From Herminiimonas sp. KBW02 (GTDB taxonomy: Bacteria > Pseudomonadota > Gammaproteobacteria > Burkholderiales > Burkholderiaceae_D): a stretch of 64,000 nt of DNA. Positions 54,426 to 64,000 of the stretch are shown here, in pieces. The number at the start of each line of letters is the position of its first letter. Within the stretch, counting starts at the first letter, position 1. Made by a program: the position numbers and the translations under genes. The notes under the pieces are model-generated. The model had not been told where the DNA came from. It ran no database searches and saw only the letters and a list, made by a program, of their open reading frames with translations. The stretch lies in NCBI RefSeq assembly GCF_003852535.1, contig NZ_QAJP01000008.1, forward strand, positions 414,362 to 478,361, in the 5' to 3' direction.

Positions 54426-55370
54426 TCAGGCCGGGCTGTTTTGGTTGGTGGAGATCAATCTTTCGGGTGCCAGTATGCTGTATTCCTGCATCAGGCCGGT
54501 ACCGAGCAAGACCTTATCTGCGTCACGATAAACACGCACGCGCCCCTCTTGCGGCGGGACCACAACATTCTCTTTGCCCAACGCCAGACGCTGACCATGC
54601 AGGAAACGCCGGGCCAATTCTTCAGTCAAATACAGCGCAGGAAAAGATGACAGCAAAGCATCAACCGGGGCCAGCAATGCGCTACGCGCGCCTTCTTCGG
54701 TTGCGATTAGTTGCTCTATCGTTATCGCTCTATCGATAAATAAATCACCGACCTGTATGCGTCGCAAAGCATTCAGATGCGCGCCACAACCCAGTGCTGC
54801 ACCGATGTCCTCACCTAATGCGCGGATATAAGTGCCCTTGCTGCACTGTACGCGCAGGGTCAGGAAAGGCGCCTGGTAATCTACAAACTCGAGCAAATGA
54901 ATAGTGACAGGACGTGCTTCGCGTTCCAGCGTAATCCCTGCCCGTGCATATTCGTATAAAGGTTTGCCATCGCGTTTGAGCGCGGAATACATCGGCGGCA
55001 CTTGCAGGATGTCGCCACGGAATTGCGCCAGCACAGTGTCGATTTGTTCGCGCCTGACGCCGACCGGTTTGGTTTCCAGGGTCTCGCCTTCGGTGTCGCC
55101 GGTATTGGTGGTGATGCCCAGATGCACGACTGTTTCGTAAGTCTTGTCGGCATCCAGCAAGTCCTGTGCAAACTTGGTGGCTTCGCCAAAACACAGCGGC
55201 AACAAGCCCGTCGCAAACGGATCGAGCGTACCGGTATGCCCTGCTTTCAATGCACTCAACAGCCATTTCGCCTTGATCAATGCATCATTGCTGGAGACAC
55301 CAACTTGTTTATCGAGCAGCAGCACGCCGTGTACCGGCACGCGCTTTTTCTTGATGTGATTTGTCGCCAT
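54426..55370 (-). CDS. truB: tRNA pseudouridine(55) synthase TruB
   Basis: A 314-residue pseudouridine synthase for U55 of tRNA. The catalytic aspartate is in AGHTGTLDPFATGLLPLCFG (Asp50), and the N-terminal GVLLLDKQVGVSSNDALIKAKW and YEKVVHLG-like strands match TruB. A C-terminal PUA domain region ends near residue 300. It follows rbfA in the nusA-infB-rbfA-truB order. Confidence 0.96.
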   Translation of the reverse strand: MATNHIKKKRVPVHGVLLLDKQVGVSSNDALIKAKWLLSALKAGHTGTLDPFATGLLPLCFGEATKFAQDLLDADKTYETVVHLGITTNTGDTEGETLETKPVGVRREQIDTVLAQFRGDILQVPPMYSALKRDGKPLYEYARAGITLEREARPVTIHLLEFVDYQAPFLTLRVQCSKGTYIRALGEDIGAALGCGAHLNALRRIQVGDLFIDRAITIEQLIATEEGARSALLAPVDALLSSFPALYLTEELARRFLHGQRLALGKENVVVPPQEGRVRVYRDADKVLLGTGLMQEYSILAPERLISTNQNSPA

Positions 55371-55497
55371 GATGGATCAGCAGGTATGCGATTGAGCTAA
55401 GTCAAGGCTAGTTCAGGCAGAGTGTGCCGGAGCGGACCGCAGTATATGAAAAGAGACGCTGCCCTATGCATGCGCAGGGGCAGACAGGAGCGGAAGA

Positions 55498-55884
55498 TCA
55501 GTCTTCCGCATCCTTGGCACGGCTGGCATTGGCTTCATCGATCAGCTTGGACATTTCTATCCCGCGTGAAGTCGATGTGTCATGCACGAAATGCAGTTCC
55601 GGCAAAGTATGGATGGTCAGGCGGCGACCAAGCTGGCCACGGATAAAGCCTGAAGCCGCAGTCAAACCCGACACCGTGTTCTTGATGTCATCCTTCTTGT
55701 CACTCAGCATCGTGAAAAACACTTTGGCATGAGCGTAATCCGGCGTGACCTGAACTTCGGTAATCGTGATCATCCCTACGCGCGGGTCTTTCAACTCGAA
55801 CGCGATAATTTCAGACAGATCGCGCTGGATCTGGTCTGCGACGCGCAAGCCGCGTCCGGGGATGGATTTACTGTGTTTGGCCAT
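55498..55884 (-). CDS. rbfA: 30S ribosome-binding factor RbfA
   Basis: A 128-residue KH-fold protein needed for late 16S rRNA maturation and cold adaptation. [28 protein letters not shown] and [15 protein letters not shown] match the family. It lies 189 bases downstream of infB, an unusually wide gap filled by a hairpin and a palindromic repeat. Confidence 0.95.
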   Translation of the reverse strand: MAKHSKSIPGRGLRVADQIQRDLSEIIAFELKDPRVGMITITEVQVTPDYAHAKVFFTMLSDKKDDIKNTVSGLTAASGFIRGQLGRRLTIHTLPELHFVHDTSTSRGIEMSKLIDEANASRAKDAED

Positions 55885-55924
55885 AAACTATTCTAACGAT
55901 AAAACGGTGCTGCAAAAATAATTT

Positions 55925-55956
55925 CGCATCGGCTGGCTACAAAGCCGGCCGATGCG
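55925..55956 (-). terminator. Terminator-like hairpin between infB and rbfA
   Basis: cgcatcggctggc (55925-55937) pairs with gccggccgatgcg (55944-55956) with one wobble. Leftward it is followed by GAAATTATTTTTG, giving a terminator-like form 40 bases before rbfA. It may end most infB messages or be an attenuator of rbfA-truB. Confidence 0.65.
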
Positions 55957-55969
55957 ACATTTCAAACGC

Positions 55970-56074
55970 ATACGGATTTGCAGTCAAGGTGAGAACAAGG
56001 CGCAAAGCCGCAGACAGTACAAACGTACGGCAAGGCGACGCAACGCAGTTATCGCCTTGACTACAAGTCCGTAT
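55970..56074. repeat. Palindromic repeat element, third copy of the 21.9-kb family
   Basis: Outer arms at 55970-55996 and 56048-56074 pair with about five mismatches over 27 bases. Core words caaggcg (55996-56002) and caaggcgacgcaacgc (56031-56046) match those of the two elements at 21.9-22.2 kb, with a different inner stem (gtac at 56017-56020, gtac at 56025-56028). The right end touches the infB stop codon. Confidence 0.8.
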
Positions 56075-58890
56075 TAGAGGGTACGTGCGATTTCCTGTAC
56101 TTCGAAGACTTCGAGTTGATCGCCTTCTTTGATGTCGTTGAAGTTTTTCAGGGTCAGACCGCATTCGAAGCCGGCTTTGACTTCTTTCACGTCGTCCTTG
56201 AAGCGTTTCAACGAATCCAGTTCGCCGGTCCAGACCACCACGTTGTCGCGCAGCAAGCGTACCGACGAACCACGTTTTGCAACGCCTTCGAGTACGTAGC
56301 AACCGGCAATCGCGCCGACTTTGCTGACCAGGATAACCTGACGAATCTCGACCAGACCCAATGCCTGTTCGCGTTTTTCTGGCGCCAGCATGCCCGACAT
56401 CGCCGCCTTGATTTCGTCTACTGCATCGTAAATGATGTTGTAGTAACGAATGTCAACGCCGTTGGCTTCCGCCAGTTTGCGTGCCTGTGCATCTGCACGT
56501 GTATTAAAGCCGATGATGACCGCTTTCGATGCCACCGCGAGGTTGACGTCGGATTCGGAAATACCACCCACCGCTGCATGCACAACCTGTACACGCACTT
56601 CGCTGGTCGACAGTTTCTGCAAGGAACCAACCAGTGCTTCCTGCGAACCTTGTACGTCGGTTTTGATAATCATAGGCAGGTTTTTGACTTCGCCTTCGCC
56701 CATGTTCTCGAACATGTTTTCCAGTTTCGCTGCCTGCTGTTTCGCCAGTTTCACGTCGCGGAATTTACCTTGACGGAACAGACCGATTTCACGCGCTTTG
56801 CGCTCGTCAGCCATGACCATGACTTCTTCACCGGCATTCGGCACTTCGGTCAGACCCTGGATCTCTACAGGAATCGAAGGACCGGCTTCGGTAATACTCT
56901 TGCCGTTTTCATCCAGCATCGCACGAACACGACCGTAGGCCGAACCTGCCAGCACGACGTCGCCGCGCTTCAGGGTACCGGACTGCACCAGTATGGTAGC
57001 GACCGGACCGCGACCTTTATCGAGTTTGGCTTCAACTACCAGACCACGTGCAGGTGCTTCGACCGGTGCTTTCAATTCCAGCACTTCAGCTTGCAACAAT
57101 ACTTGTTCGAGCAAGGCGTCGATGCCCTGGCCGGTTTTCGCCGACACAGGAACGAACGGCGAATCACCACCGTATTCTTCCGGCACAACTTGTTCCGCGA
57201 TCAATTCTTGCGTAACGCGATCAGCATTGGCACCCGGTTTATCAATTTTGTTGATAGCAACCACCAGAGGCACGCCTGCAGCTTTCGCATGCGCAATCGC
57301 TTCCTTGGTTTGCGGCATCACGCCGTCATCAGCTGCCACCACCAGAATTACGATATCGGTTGCTTTCGCACCGCGTGCACGCATAGCCGTAAATGCTTCA
57401 TGGCCTGGTGTATCGAGGAAGGTAATCATGCCGCGAGGTGTTTCCACGTGGTAGGCACCGATGTGCTGGGTAATACCGCCCGCTTCGCCGGATGCAACCT
57501 TGGCGCGGCGGATGTAATCCAGCAACGATGTTTTACCGTGATCGACGTGACCCATGACGGTCACAACCGGTGCGCGTGGCAAGGCTTCGATATCAGCCTG
57601 TTCTGCGCCTTGTTCCAGCAATGCTTCAGGATCATCCAGCTTGGCAGCGTGCGCCGTGTGGCCCATTTCTTCGACCAGAATCATTGCTGTTTCCTGATCG
57701 AGAACCTGGTTGATGGTGCACATCTGACCCAGCTTCATCAAATGCTTGATGACTTCTGATGCCTTGACCGACATTTTGTGCGCGAGTTCGGCAACGGTAA
57801 TCGTTTCCGGCACATGCACGTCTTTTACGATCGCTTCAGTCGGCGCCTGGAAATTGCTTTCGCGCTCTTCGTGATGCGAAGGACGACGGCCTTTAGGGCC
57901 TGCACGCCAGCCATCACGACCACCCGCTGTGTTGCCACGGGTTTTGATACCCGCGCCGCGTTTTTTCGCATCGTCTTGCCAGGTGGACGAGACATTCGCC
58001 GATTTGATCGATTTCTTGTCTGCCGCTACTGCTGGTTTTTTCTCGTCTTTTTTCTCGCCGGCTTTTTTATCAGCAGGTTTGTGCAAAGTACCTTCAGCTG
58101 GTTTCGCTGCAACCGGTGCTGCAGGCTCAGGAGCCTTGATGGCGCGCCGTGGCGCATTCATCATGGCTTTGATCTGCGCTACTTCATCGGCAACCGCTTT
58201 ACGCGCTGCTTCGGTCGCTACTGCTTTTTCGTTCGCTTCCTTGGCTGCATCTTTTGCCGCTTGTGCTGCTTTCTTTTTGCTTTCTTCGGCAGCGACGCGT
58301 TTTTTCTCTTCCTGTGCCGATTCGTCCGCTTTCGCTTCTACCGGTGGTTTAGCCGCATCGGCCTTGCGTGCTTCTGCTTCAGCTTGTTCAGCTTGTTTCA
58401 GAGCTTGCGCTTGCGCTTCTTTTTCCGCTTCCAGCTTGGCCAAGCGTTCTTGTTTTTCGCGCAGATCAGCTTCCTGACGTGCAATCAGTTCAGCCTGACG
58501 ACGTGCTTCTTCAGCGCGACGTTCAACTTCTGCTTCATCGATAACAGGTGCAGCAACTTTGACCGGAGCTTCTTCAGGCGCAGATTCGTCACGTTTTACG
58601 AAAGTCCGTTTTTTACGCACTTCGACCTGAATCGTGCGCGATTTGCCAGTGGCATCCGCTTGCTTGATCTCAGTCGTTTCTTTACGGGTCAATGTGATTT
58701 TTTTCTTCTCACCGTCTGGTGCAACACCATGCGCGCGGCGCAGGTGATCAAGGAGCTTGTCCTTGTCGGCCTTGGATAATTCGTCGGACGTTGAGCTTTT
58801 CTCGACGCCAGCATCCCGCAGTTGCGTGAGCAATACGTCTGCTGGCATCTTCAGCTCGGTGGCAAATTGGGCTACATTGTTACTCGCCAT
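56074..58890 (-). CDS. infB: Translation initiation factor IF-2
   Basis: A 938-residue GTPase that brings initiator tRNA to the 30S subunit. The N-terminal IF2N domain ([28 protein letters not shown]) is followed by a long Ala/Lys/Glu-rich linker (about 95-330), a second IF2N, and the GTPase domain with [36 protein letters not shown] and NKIDKPGAN, then domains II, III and IV. AGAGGACTGA precedes the ATG. Confidence 0.98.
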   Translation of the reverse strand: MASNNVAQFATELKMPADVLLTQLRDAGVEKSSTSDELSKADKDKLLDHLRRAHGVAPDGEKKKITLTRKETTEIKQADATGKSRTIQVEVRKKRTFVKRDESAPEEAPVKVAAPVIDEAEVERRAEEARRQAELIARQEADLREKQERLAKLEAEKEAQAQALKQAEQAEAEARKADAAKPPVEAKADESAQEEKKRVAAEESKKKAAQAAKDAAKEANEKAVATEAARKAVADEVAQIKAMMNAPRRAIKAPEPAAPVAAKPAEGTLHKPADKKAGEKKDEKKPAVAADKKSIKSANVSSTWQDDAKKRGAGIKTRGNTAGGRDGWRAGPKGRRPSHHEERESNFQAPTEAIVKDVHVPETITVAELAHKMSVKASEVIKHLMKLGQMCTINQVLDQETAMILVEEMGHTAHAAKLDDPEALLEQGAEQADIEALPRAPVVTVMGHVDHGKTSLLDYIRRAKVASGEAGGITQHIGAYHVETPRGMITFLDTPGHEAFTAMRARGAKATDIVILVVAADDGVMPQTKEAIAHAKAAGVPLVVAINKIDKPGANADRVTQELIAEQVVPEEYGGDSPFVPVSAKTGQGIDALLEQVLLQAEVLELKAPVEAPARGLVVEAKLDKGRGPVATILVQSGTLKRGDVVLAGSAYGRVRAMLDENGKSITEAGPSIPVEIQGLTEVPNAGEEVMVMADERKAREIGLFRQGKFRDVKLAKQQAAKLENMFENMGEGEVKNLPMIIKTDVQGSQEALVGSLQKLSTSEVRVQVVHAAVGGISESDVNLAVASKAVIIGFNTRADAQARKLAEANGVDIRYYNIIYDAVDEIKAAMSGMLAPEKREQALGLVEIRQVILVSKVGAIAGCYVLEGVAKRGSSVRLLRDNVVVWTGELDSLKRFKDDVKEVKAGFECGLTLKNFNDIKEGDQLEVFEVQEIARTL

Positions 58891-58940
58891 TCAGTCCTCT
58901 TTTCTATGTAACGCGTTAGATGAAATTCAAGCTTCGGGGA

Positions 58941-60982
<2,042 letters not shown>

Positions 60983-61050
60983 AAGAATTCTCCGAATAAC
61001 GTCAATCACGACCAGGTCGAAATTGAATACAACAATGCAAACTGTTTAAC

Positions 61051-61081
61051 AAAAAAAAAATGGGCATCTGCCCATCTTTTT
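61051..61081 (-). terminator. Terminator-like hairpin in the rimP-nusA-infB leader
   Basis: A perfect atgggca-tc-tgcccat hairpin (61060-61075) is flanked by ten A on the left and a T-rich tract on the right, so leftward transcription ends in a run of ten U. It may terminate rluB, but it also lies downstream of a probable rimP promoter (61152-61180). Confidence 0.88.
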
Positions 61082-61151
61082 TATCATTCTGACCACCGAA
61101 TTCAATGCCAAAAACATAATTTTTTGGCTGGCGACCTTCGTTAACTGCCGA

Positions 61152-61180
61152 ATTATAGTCGATTAGCTGGTGCACCGCAA
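61152..61180 (-). promoter_or_regulatory. Probable promoter of rimP-nusA-infB
   Basis: Leftward, a perfect TATAAT (61157-61152) is preceded by TTGCGG (61180-61175) at 17 bases, a weak -35. It lies about 170 bases upstream of rimP with a terminator-like hairpin in between. Confidence 0.6.
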
Positions 61181-61282
61181 TGTTGGAATCCCTGCGGCAC
61201 CCACTCGGACAGCTAACAAATGAGTCTTTTTAAATCCGGCTCGTCAAACGACGCGCCATGGAACAAGACAAAAAGTAAATTA

Positions 61283-62905
61283 TTACACTTTGGAGCGACG
61301 GCGCTGGCCGCCTTGCGGACCATTACCACCACGAGCGGGACCGTTACCACCGCCCGGGCCACGATTCGGCCCGTTGCTGCGACGCGGCTGACCCATGCCT
61401 GGAAAGCCCAACGATGTTTGCAACGGATCGGGCTGACGGCTGCGTGCTTGTCCCTGGCGATTCGGCTTGCCCGGATTTTGTCCTTGTGTACGGCCTTGTC
61501 CTGCGTTCTGTCCTGCGCCCTGCCATTGACCCGGGCCACGCGGCTGACCAAGTCCCGCTTCATTGCGCGGCGCACGGTTACCGTTTACACGATCACCACC
61601 ATTGCCGGAGCGCCCTTTATTGGACGAACCTGCTTCGCCCGCATTCTTGTCGAGACCACTGAGTGCGAGCAAATCGCGCACTGCGTGTTCTTCCATTTCT
61701 TCCCAGCGACCACGCTTGAGATTCTTCGGCAAGGTCAGCAAACCATAGCGCGTACGAATCAGACGCGATACCGTCAGGCCGATCGCCTCAAACATACGAC
61801 GCACCTCACGGTTACGTCCTTCACCGATGGTCACGCGGTACCATTTATTCACACCTTCTCCGCCGCCGTCGGCGATCTTGGAGAATTGCGCCATGCCGTC
61901 TTCCAGCTCAACACCCGCCAGCAACTTCTGGCGCATGCCTTCTTCCAGCTCACCCAGCGTACGCACCGCGTATTCACGATCGATGCCGTAACGTGGGTGC
62001 ATCAGGCGGTTCGCCAGATCACCGGAGGTAGTAAACAGCAGCAAACCTTCAGTATTGAAATCGAGGCGACCAACGGCCAGCCACTTTGCAGCTTTCATCG
62101 AAGGCAGGCGATCAAATACGGAAGGACGCCCTTCCGGATCGTTCATGCTGACGATTTCACCAGCCGGTTTGTGATACACCAGCACGCGTGGCGGCTTCTT
62201 GCTTACTTTGCGCTGAATCAGCTTGCCGTTAATACGCACCTGGTCGGTCGGCAAGATACGCTGCCCAATATGGGCAGGCTCGCCATTGACCGAAACACGA
62301 CCGGCAATAATCAATTCTTCCATGTCACGACGCGAACCGAGACCAGCCTCTGCCAGTACTTTATGCAATTTCGGTGCGTCGTCATCCGCGGTCAAATCGC
62401 GGCGTACGGTTTTTTGTTCATGACGACGTTTGCCACCGGCACTGTCTTCCGACGCCAGCGAATCAAAATCATCCGAAGTAACAAAGGAAAATACATCATC
62501 GGCGTTATCCGCCTTGCCATGCGGCTTGGCGCCACGCTGCGAACCTGCACCACCCGGCTTGCCGCGACCTTGCTGCTTAGGGCCGCCTTTTGCGCCAGGC
62601 TGGCGTTCGCCACGACGACTATTATTAGTACGCTCTTTGCGCGCTTCATCGGAAGCCGGCGCTGTACGTTGCTCGCCATCTTGCGCCGCTTCGACGCCAT
62701 CAGCCTTCACCGCAGCCGATTCGCTTGCTTCACGCGGTGCGTTACGAGCACGACGCAAGGTACGCGGACCACGCAAACCACGCTTTGCCGGTTTCGTGCC
62801 ACTACCTTCTTGCGCCGCGGCAGGAGCCTGCTCAGCGGCGTGCTCAGATGGGGACGCATCATGACCAGATGCATCAGAAGTATTATTTTTCGTTGGGCGA
62901 TTCAT
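61283..62905 (-). CDS. rluB: 23S rRNA pseudouridine synthase RluB with long low-complexity ends
   Basis: A 540-residue protein, almost twice the 290-residue E. coli RluB. The S4 domain ([30 protein letters not shown]) and the catalytic [26 protein letters not shown] core lie in the middle. The N-terminal 170 residues are Ala/Arg/Glu-rich and the C-terminal 110 are Gly/Asn/Arg/Gln-rich ([28 protein letters not shown]), typical RNA-binding tails. Its start lies inside the end of scpB (23-base overlap). Confidence 0.9.
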   Translation of the reverse strand: MNRPTKNNTSDASGHDASPSEHAAEQAPAAAQEGSGTKPAKRGLRGPRTLRRARNAPREASESAAVKADGVEAAQDGEQRTAPASDEARKERTNNSRRGERQPGAKGGPKQQGRGKPGGAGSQRGAKPHGKADNADDVFSFVTSDDFDSLASEDSAGGKRRHEQKTVRRDLTADDDAPKLHKVLAEAGLGSRRDMEELIIAGRVSVNGEPAHIGQRILPTDQVRINGKLIQRKVSKKPPRVLVYHKPAGEIVSMNDPEGRPSVFDRLPSMKAAKWLAVGRLDFNTEGLLLFTTSGDLANRLMHPRYGIDREYAVRTLGELEEGMRQKLLAGVELEDGMAQFSKIADGGGEGVNKWYRVTIGEGRNREVRRMFEAIGLTVSRLIRTRYGLLTLPKNLKRGRWEEMEEHAVRDLLALSGLDKNAGEAGSSNKGRSGNGGDRVNGNRAPRNEAGLGQPRGPGQWQGAGQNAGQGRTQGQNPGKPNRQGQARSRQPDPLQTSLGFPGMGQPRRSNGPNRGPGGGNGPARGGNGPQGGQRRRSKV

Positions 62906-63836
62906 TATTCAATTCTTTGTTGTGCTCACTTGGGTCGTCAACAACCGTCAAGTCAGGCGCTGCTGCGTCGGTAGGAATAGCTGCTTCGGATTCCGAAGGA
63001 TTCAATTCTGTTGGTTCTGTTACCCCGTCATCCCCACCGCCCGTCTGCTCTGCGGCGACAGTTTCGACTTCTTCAGCAACAGTTACTTCGGCTTCGACTG
63101 TTTCAGTCGCAACTGATTCAATCTCCACTGCGTCTATATCAGCCACGACTTCGGTCGCGACAGCTTCTGTCGTCGTTTCGGCAGCGACTTCAGTGGTGGC
63201 GGCATCAGCACCGGCGAAATCGATCGCGGTCTGATCCAGATGTTCTTGCAATTCTGCTTCCAGTCCTTGCATCTCGAGCAAGGCACTGCCCTGCATGTCA
63301 CCCTTCTCAACTTGCTGCAGAGGCGGCAACTGATCCAGCGAAGTCAGGCCGAGATCATCGAGGAAATGTTTAGTCGTTGCAAACAAGGCCGGGCGACCAG
63401 GAACATCGCGATGACCGATGGATTCAATCCAGCCGCGGTCTTCCAGCATTTTGATAGTTTGCGAATTGACCGTGACACCACGGATTTCTTCAATATCGCC
63501 GCGCGTAACCGGCTGGCGATAAGTAATGATTGCTAGCGTCTCCAGGGTTGCACGCGAATACTTTGGCGGCTTTTCCGGATTCAGACGTTCCAGGTAAATC
63601 TTCATCTCCGGACGACTCTGGAAGCGCCAGCCGGTCGAAAGGCTGACTACTTCAATGCCTTTATCTACCCAGTCGTCACGCAACTCTTCAAGCATCTGCT
63701 TGATTTCGTCTGTACCTATCTGTCCGTCAGTCTCGCCCGTCTCGACAAAAAGCTTCTTCATGTCGTTTATGGACAGGGGCTCGTGAGCGCAGAGTAGCGC
63801 TGTTTCGAGGACCTTCTTCGCCTCAGCAATATTCAT
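62883..63836 (-). CDS. scpB: Segregation and condensation protein ScpB
   Basis: A 317-residue kleisin-associated subunit of SMC-ScpAB. Two winged helices are clear at residues 1-170 ([69 protein letters not shown]). The C-terminal 100 residues are an acidic, Val/Thr/Glu-rich tail not found in shorter homologues. The end overlaps rluB. ScpA should lie outside the window or elsewhere. Confidence 0.92.
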   Translation of the reverse strand: MNIAEAKKVLETALLCAHEPLSINDMKKLFVETGETDGQIGTDEIKQMLEELRDDWVDKGIEVVSLSTGWRFQSRPEMKIYLERLNPEKPPKYSRATLETLAIITYRQPVTRGDIEEIRGVTVNSQTIKMLEDRGWIESIGHRDVPGRPALFATTKHFLDDLGLTSLDQLPPLQQVEKGDMQGSALLEMQGLEAELQEHLDQTAIDFAGADAATTEVAAETTTEAVATEVVADIDAVEIESVATETVEAEVTVAEEVETVAAEQTGGGDDGVTEPTELNPSESEAAIPTDAAAPDLTVVDDPSEHNKELNNESPNEK

Positions 63837-64000
63837 TTACGATATTTACGACTGTTTAGTTGCAATGTGCAGAAATTATATTCAACGACAATCATCTTTG
63901 GAATCGATTGTCCGGTTAGAGAACCAGTTGATACTGCTATCCGACGCCCGTTTTAGAGGAGATGTAATTATGGGCGGGATTTGATAAGACTTGTAAGACT

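Noticed and set aside
56116..57759. 547-codon forward frame across infB
   Set aside because: Antisense shadow of infB with atypical composition.
61220..62974. 584-codon forward frame across rluB
   Set aside because: Thr/Arg/Ala low-complexity product of reading the RluB tails backwards.
63968..64000. Eleven-codon reverse-strand tail ending in TAA at the right window edge
   Set aside because: It could be the end of a gene upstream of scpB, but 33 bases are too few to support a call.

Overview
The window reads as a chromosomal segment of a betaproteobacterium, most likely from the Oxalobacteraceae (Herminiimonas/Janthinobacterium-like). This rests on gene content and order: a CysB-type regulator beside a flavoprotein-less sulfite reductase operon with DUF934, a Bug-family solute receptor, an EpsC-type serine acetyltransferase, a ybgC-tolQRAB-pal-cpoB operon followed by tRNA-Lys, and scpB-rluB-rimP-nusA-infB-rbfA-truB. 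The taxonomic call is inference. Coding density is high, there is no insertion sequence, prophage or CRISPR array, and most genes are recognisable housekeeping or metabolic genes.

Layout. 1-1 kb: start of a minor pilin operon (pilV, pilW; pilW runs off the left edge). 1.1-9.8 kb: mostly leftward genes (EamA transporter, DUF1801, nrdR, glyA, GNAT, Bug receptor, small unknown genes, methyltransferase, CysB-like regulator) with rightward xth. 9.9-16.7 kb: rightward assimilatory sulfate reduction operon (TauE/SafE, cysI, DUF934, cysH, cysD, cysN, siroheme methyltransferase), facing a leftward sirohydrochlorin chelatase that also serves siroheme synthesis. 17-19.4 kb: lptG/lptF. 19.4-21.8 kb: pepA and ydfG. 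21.9-22.2 kb: a nested palindromic repeat unit. 22.2-27.4 kb: tol-pal operon. 27.7 kb: tRNA-Lys with a near-consensus promoter. 28-29.1 kb: small poorly known genes. 29.2-35.1 kb: the least familiar block, coding for a TPR-secretin hybrid, a very large exported protein with FDxxYY repeats and a jacalin-like C-terminus, and a PAS plus winged-helix regulator, all leftward. 35.4-40.3 kb: taurine/sulfonate uptake and oxidation (tauD-like, binding protein, ATPase, permease) and serine O-acetyltransferase. 40.5-43.1 kb: small envelope proteins and dusA. 43.3-50.3 kb: eight-gene lipid-modification operon (FAD oxidoreductase, DUF1365, CFA-type methyltransferase, chalcone-isomerase-like, MFS, DUF3833, SDR, NTF2-like) of the sort tied to ChrR/sigma-E and furan fatty acids elsewhere. 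50.4-52.3 kb: aminotransferase and an unknown secreted protein. 52.4-63.8 kb: leftward translation genes (typA, truB, rbfA, infB, nusA, rimP, rluB) and scpB.

Functional links. Sulfur is the main metabolic theme: inorganic sulfate reduction, siroheme supply, organosulfonate uptake with sulfite release by TauD, and O-acetylserine synthesis all lie within about 30 kb, and both sulfur promoters carry an 8-bp inverted repeat that could bind CysB-family regulators. The envelope is the second theme (Lpt, Tol-Pal, lipoproteins, the secretin/lectin block, lipid modification).

Most interesting: (1) the PAS-regulator / lectin giant / TPR-secretin block, a possible dedicated surface-export system; (2) three copies of a structured palindromic element, two head-to-head before tol-pal and one between infB and rbfA, whose short cores are conserved while the stems differ in sequence yet remain self-complementary; (3) a terminator-like hairpin between a probable promoter and rimP-nusA-infB, suggesting attenuation.
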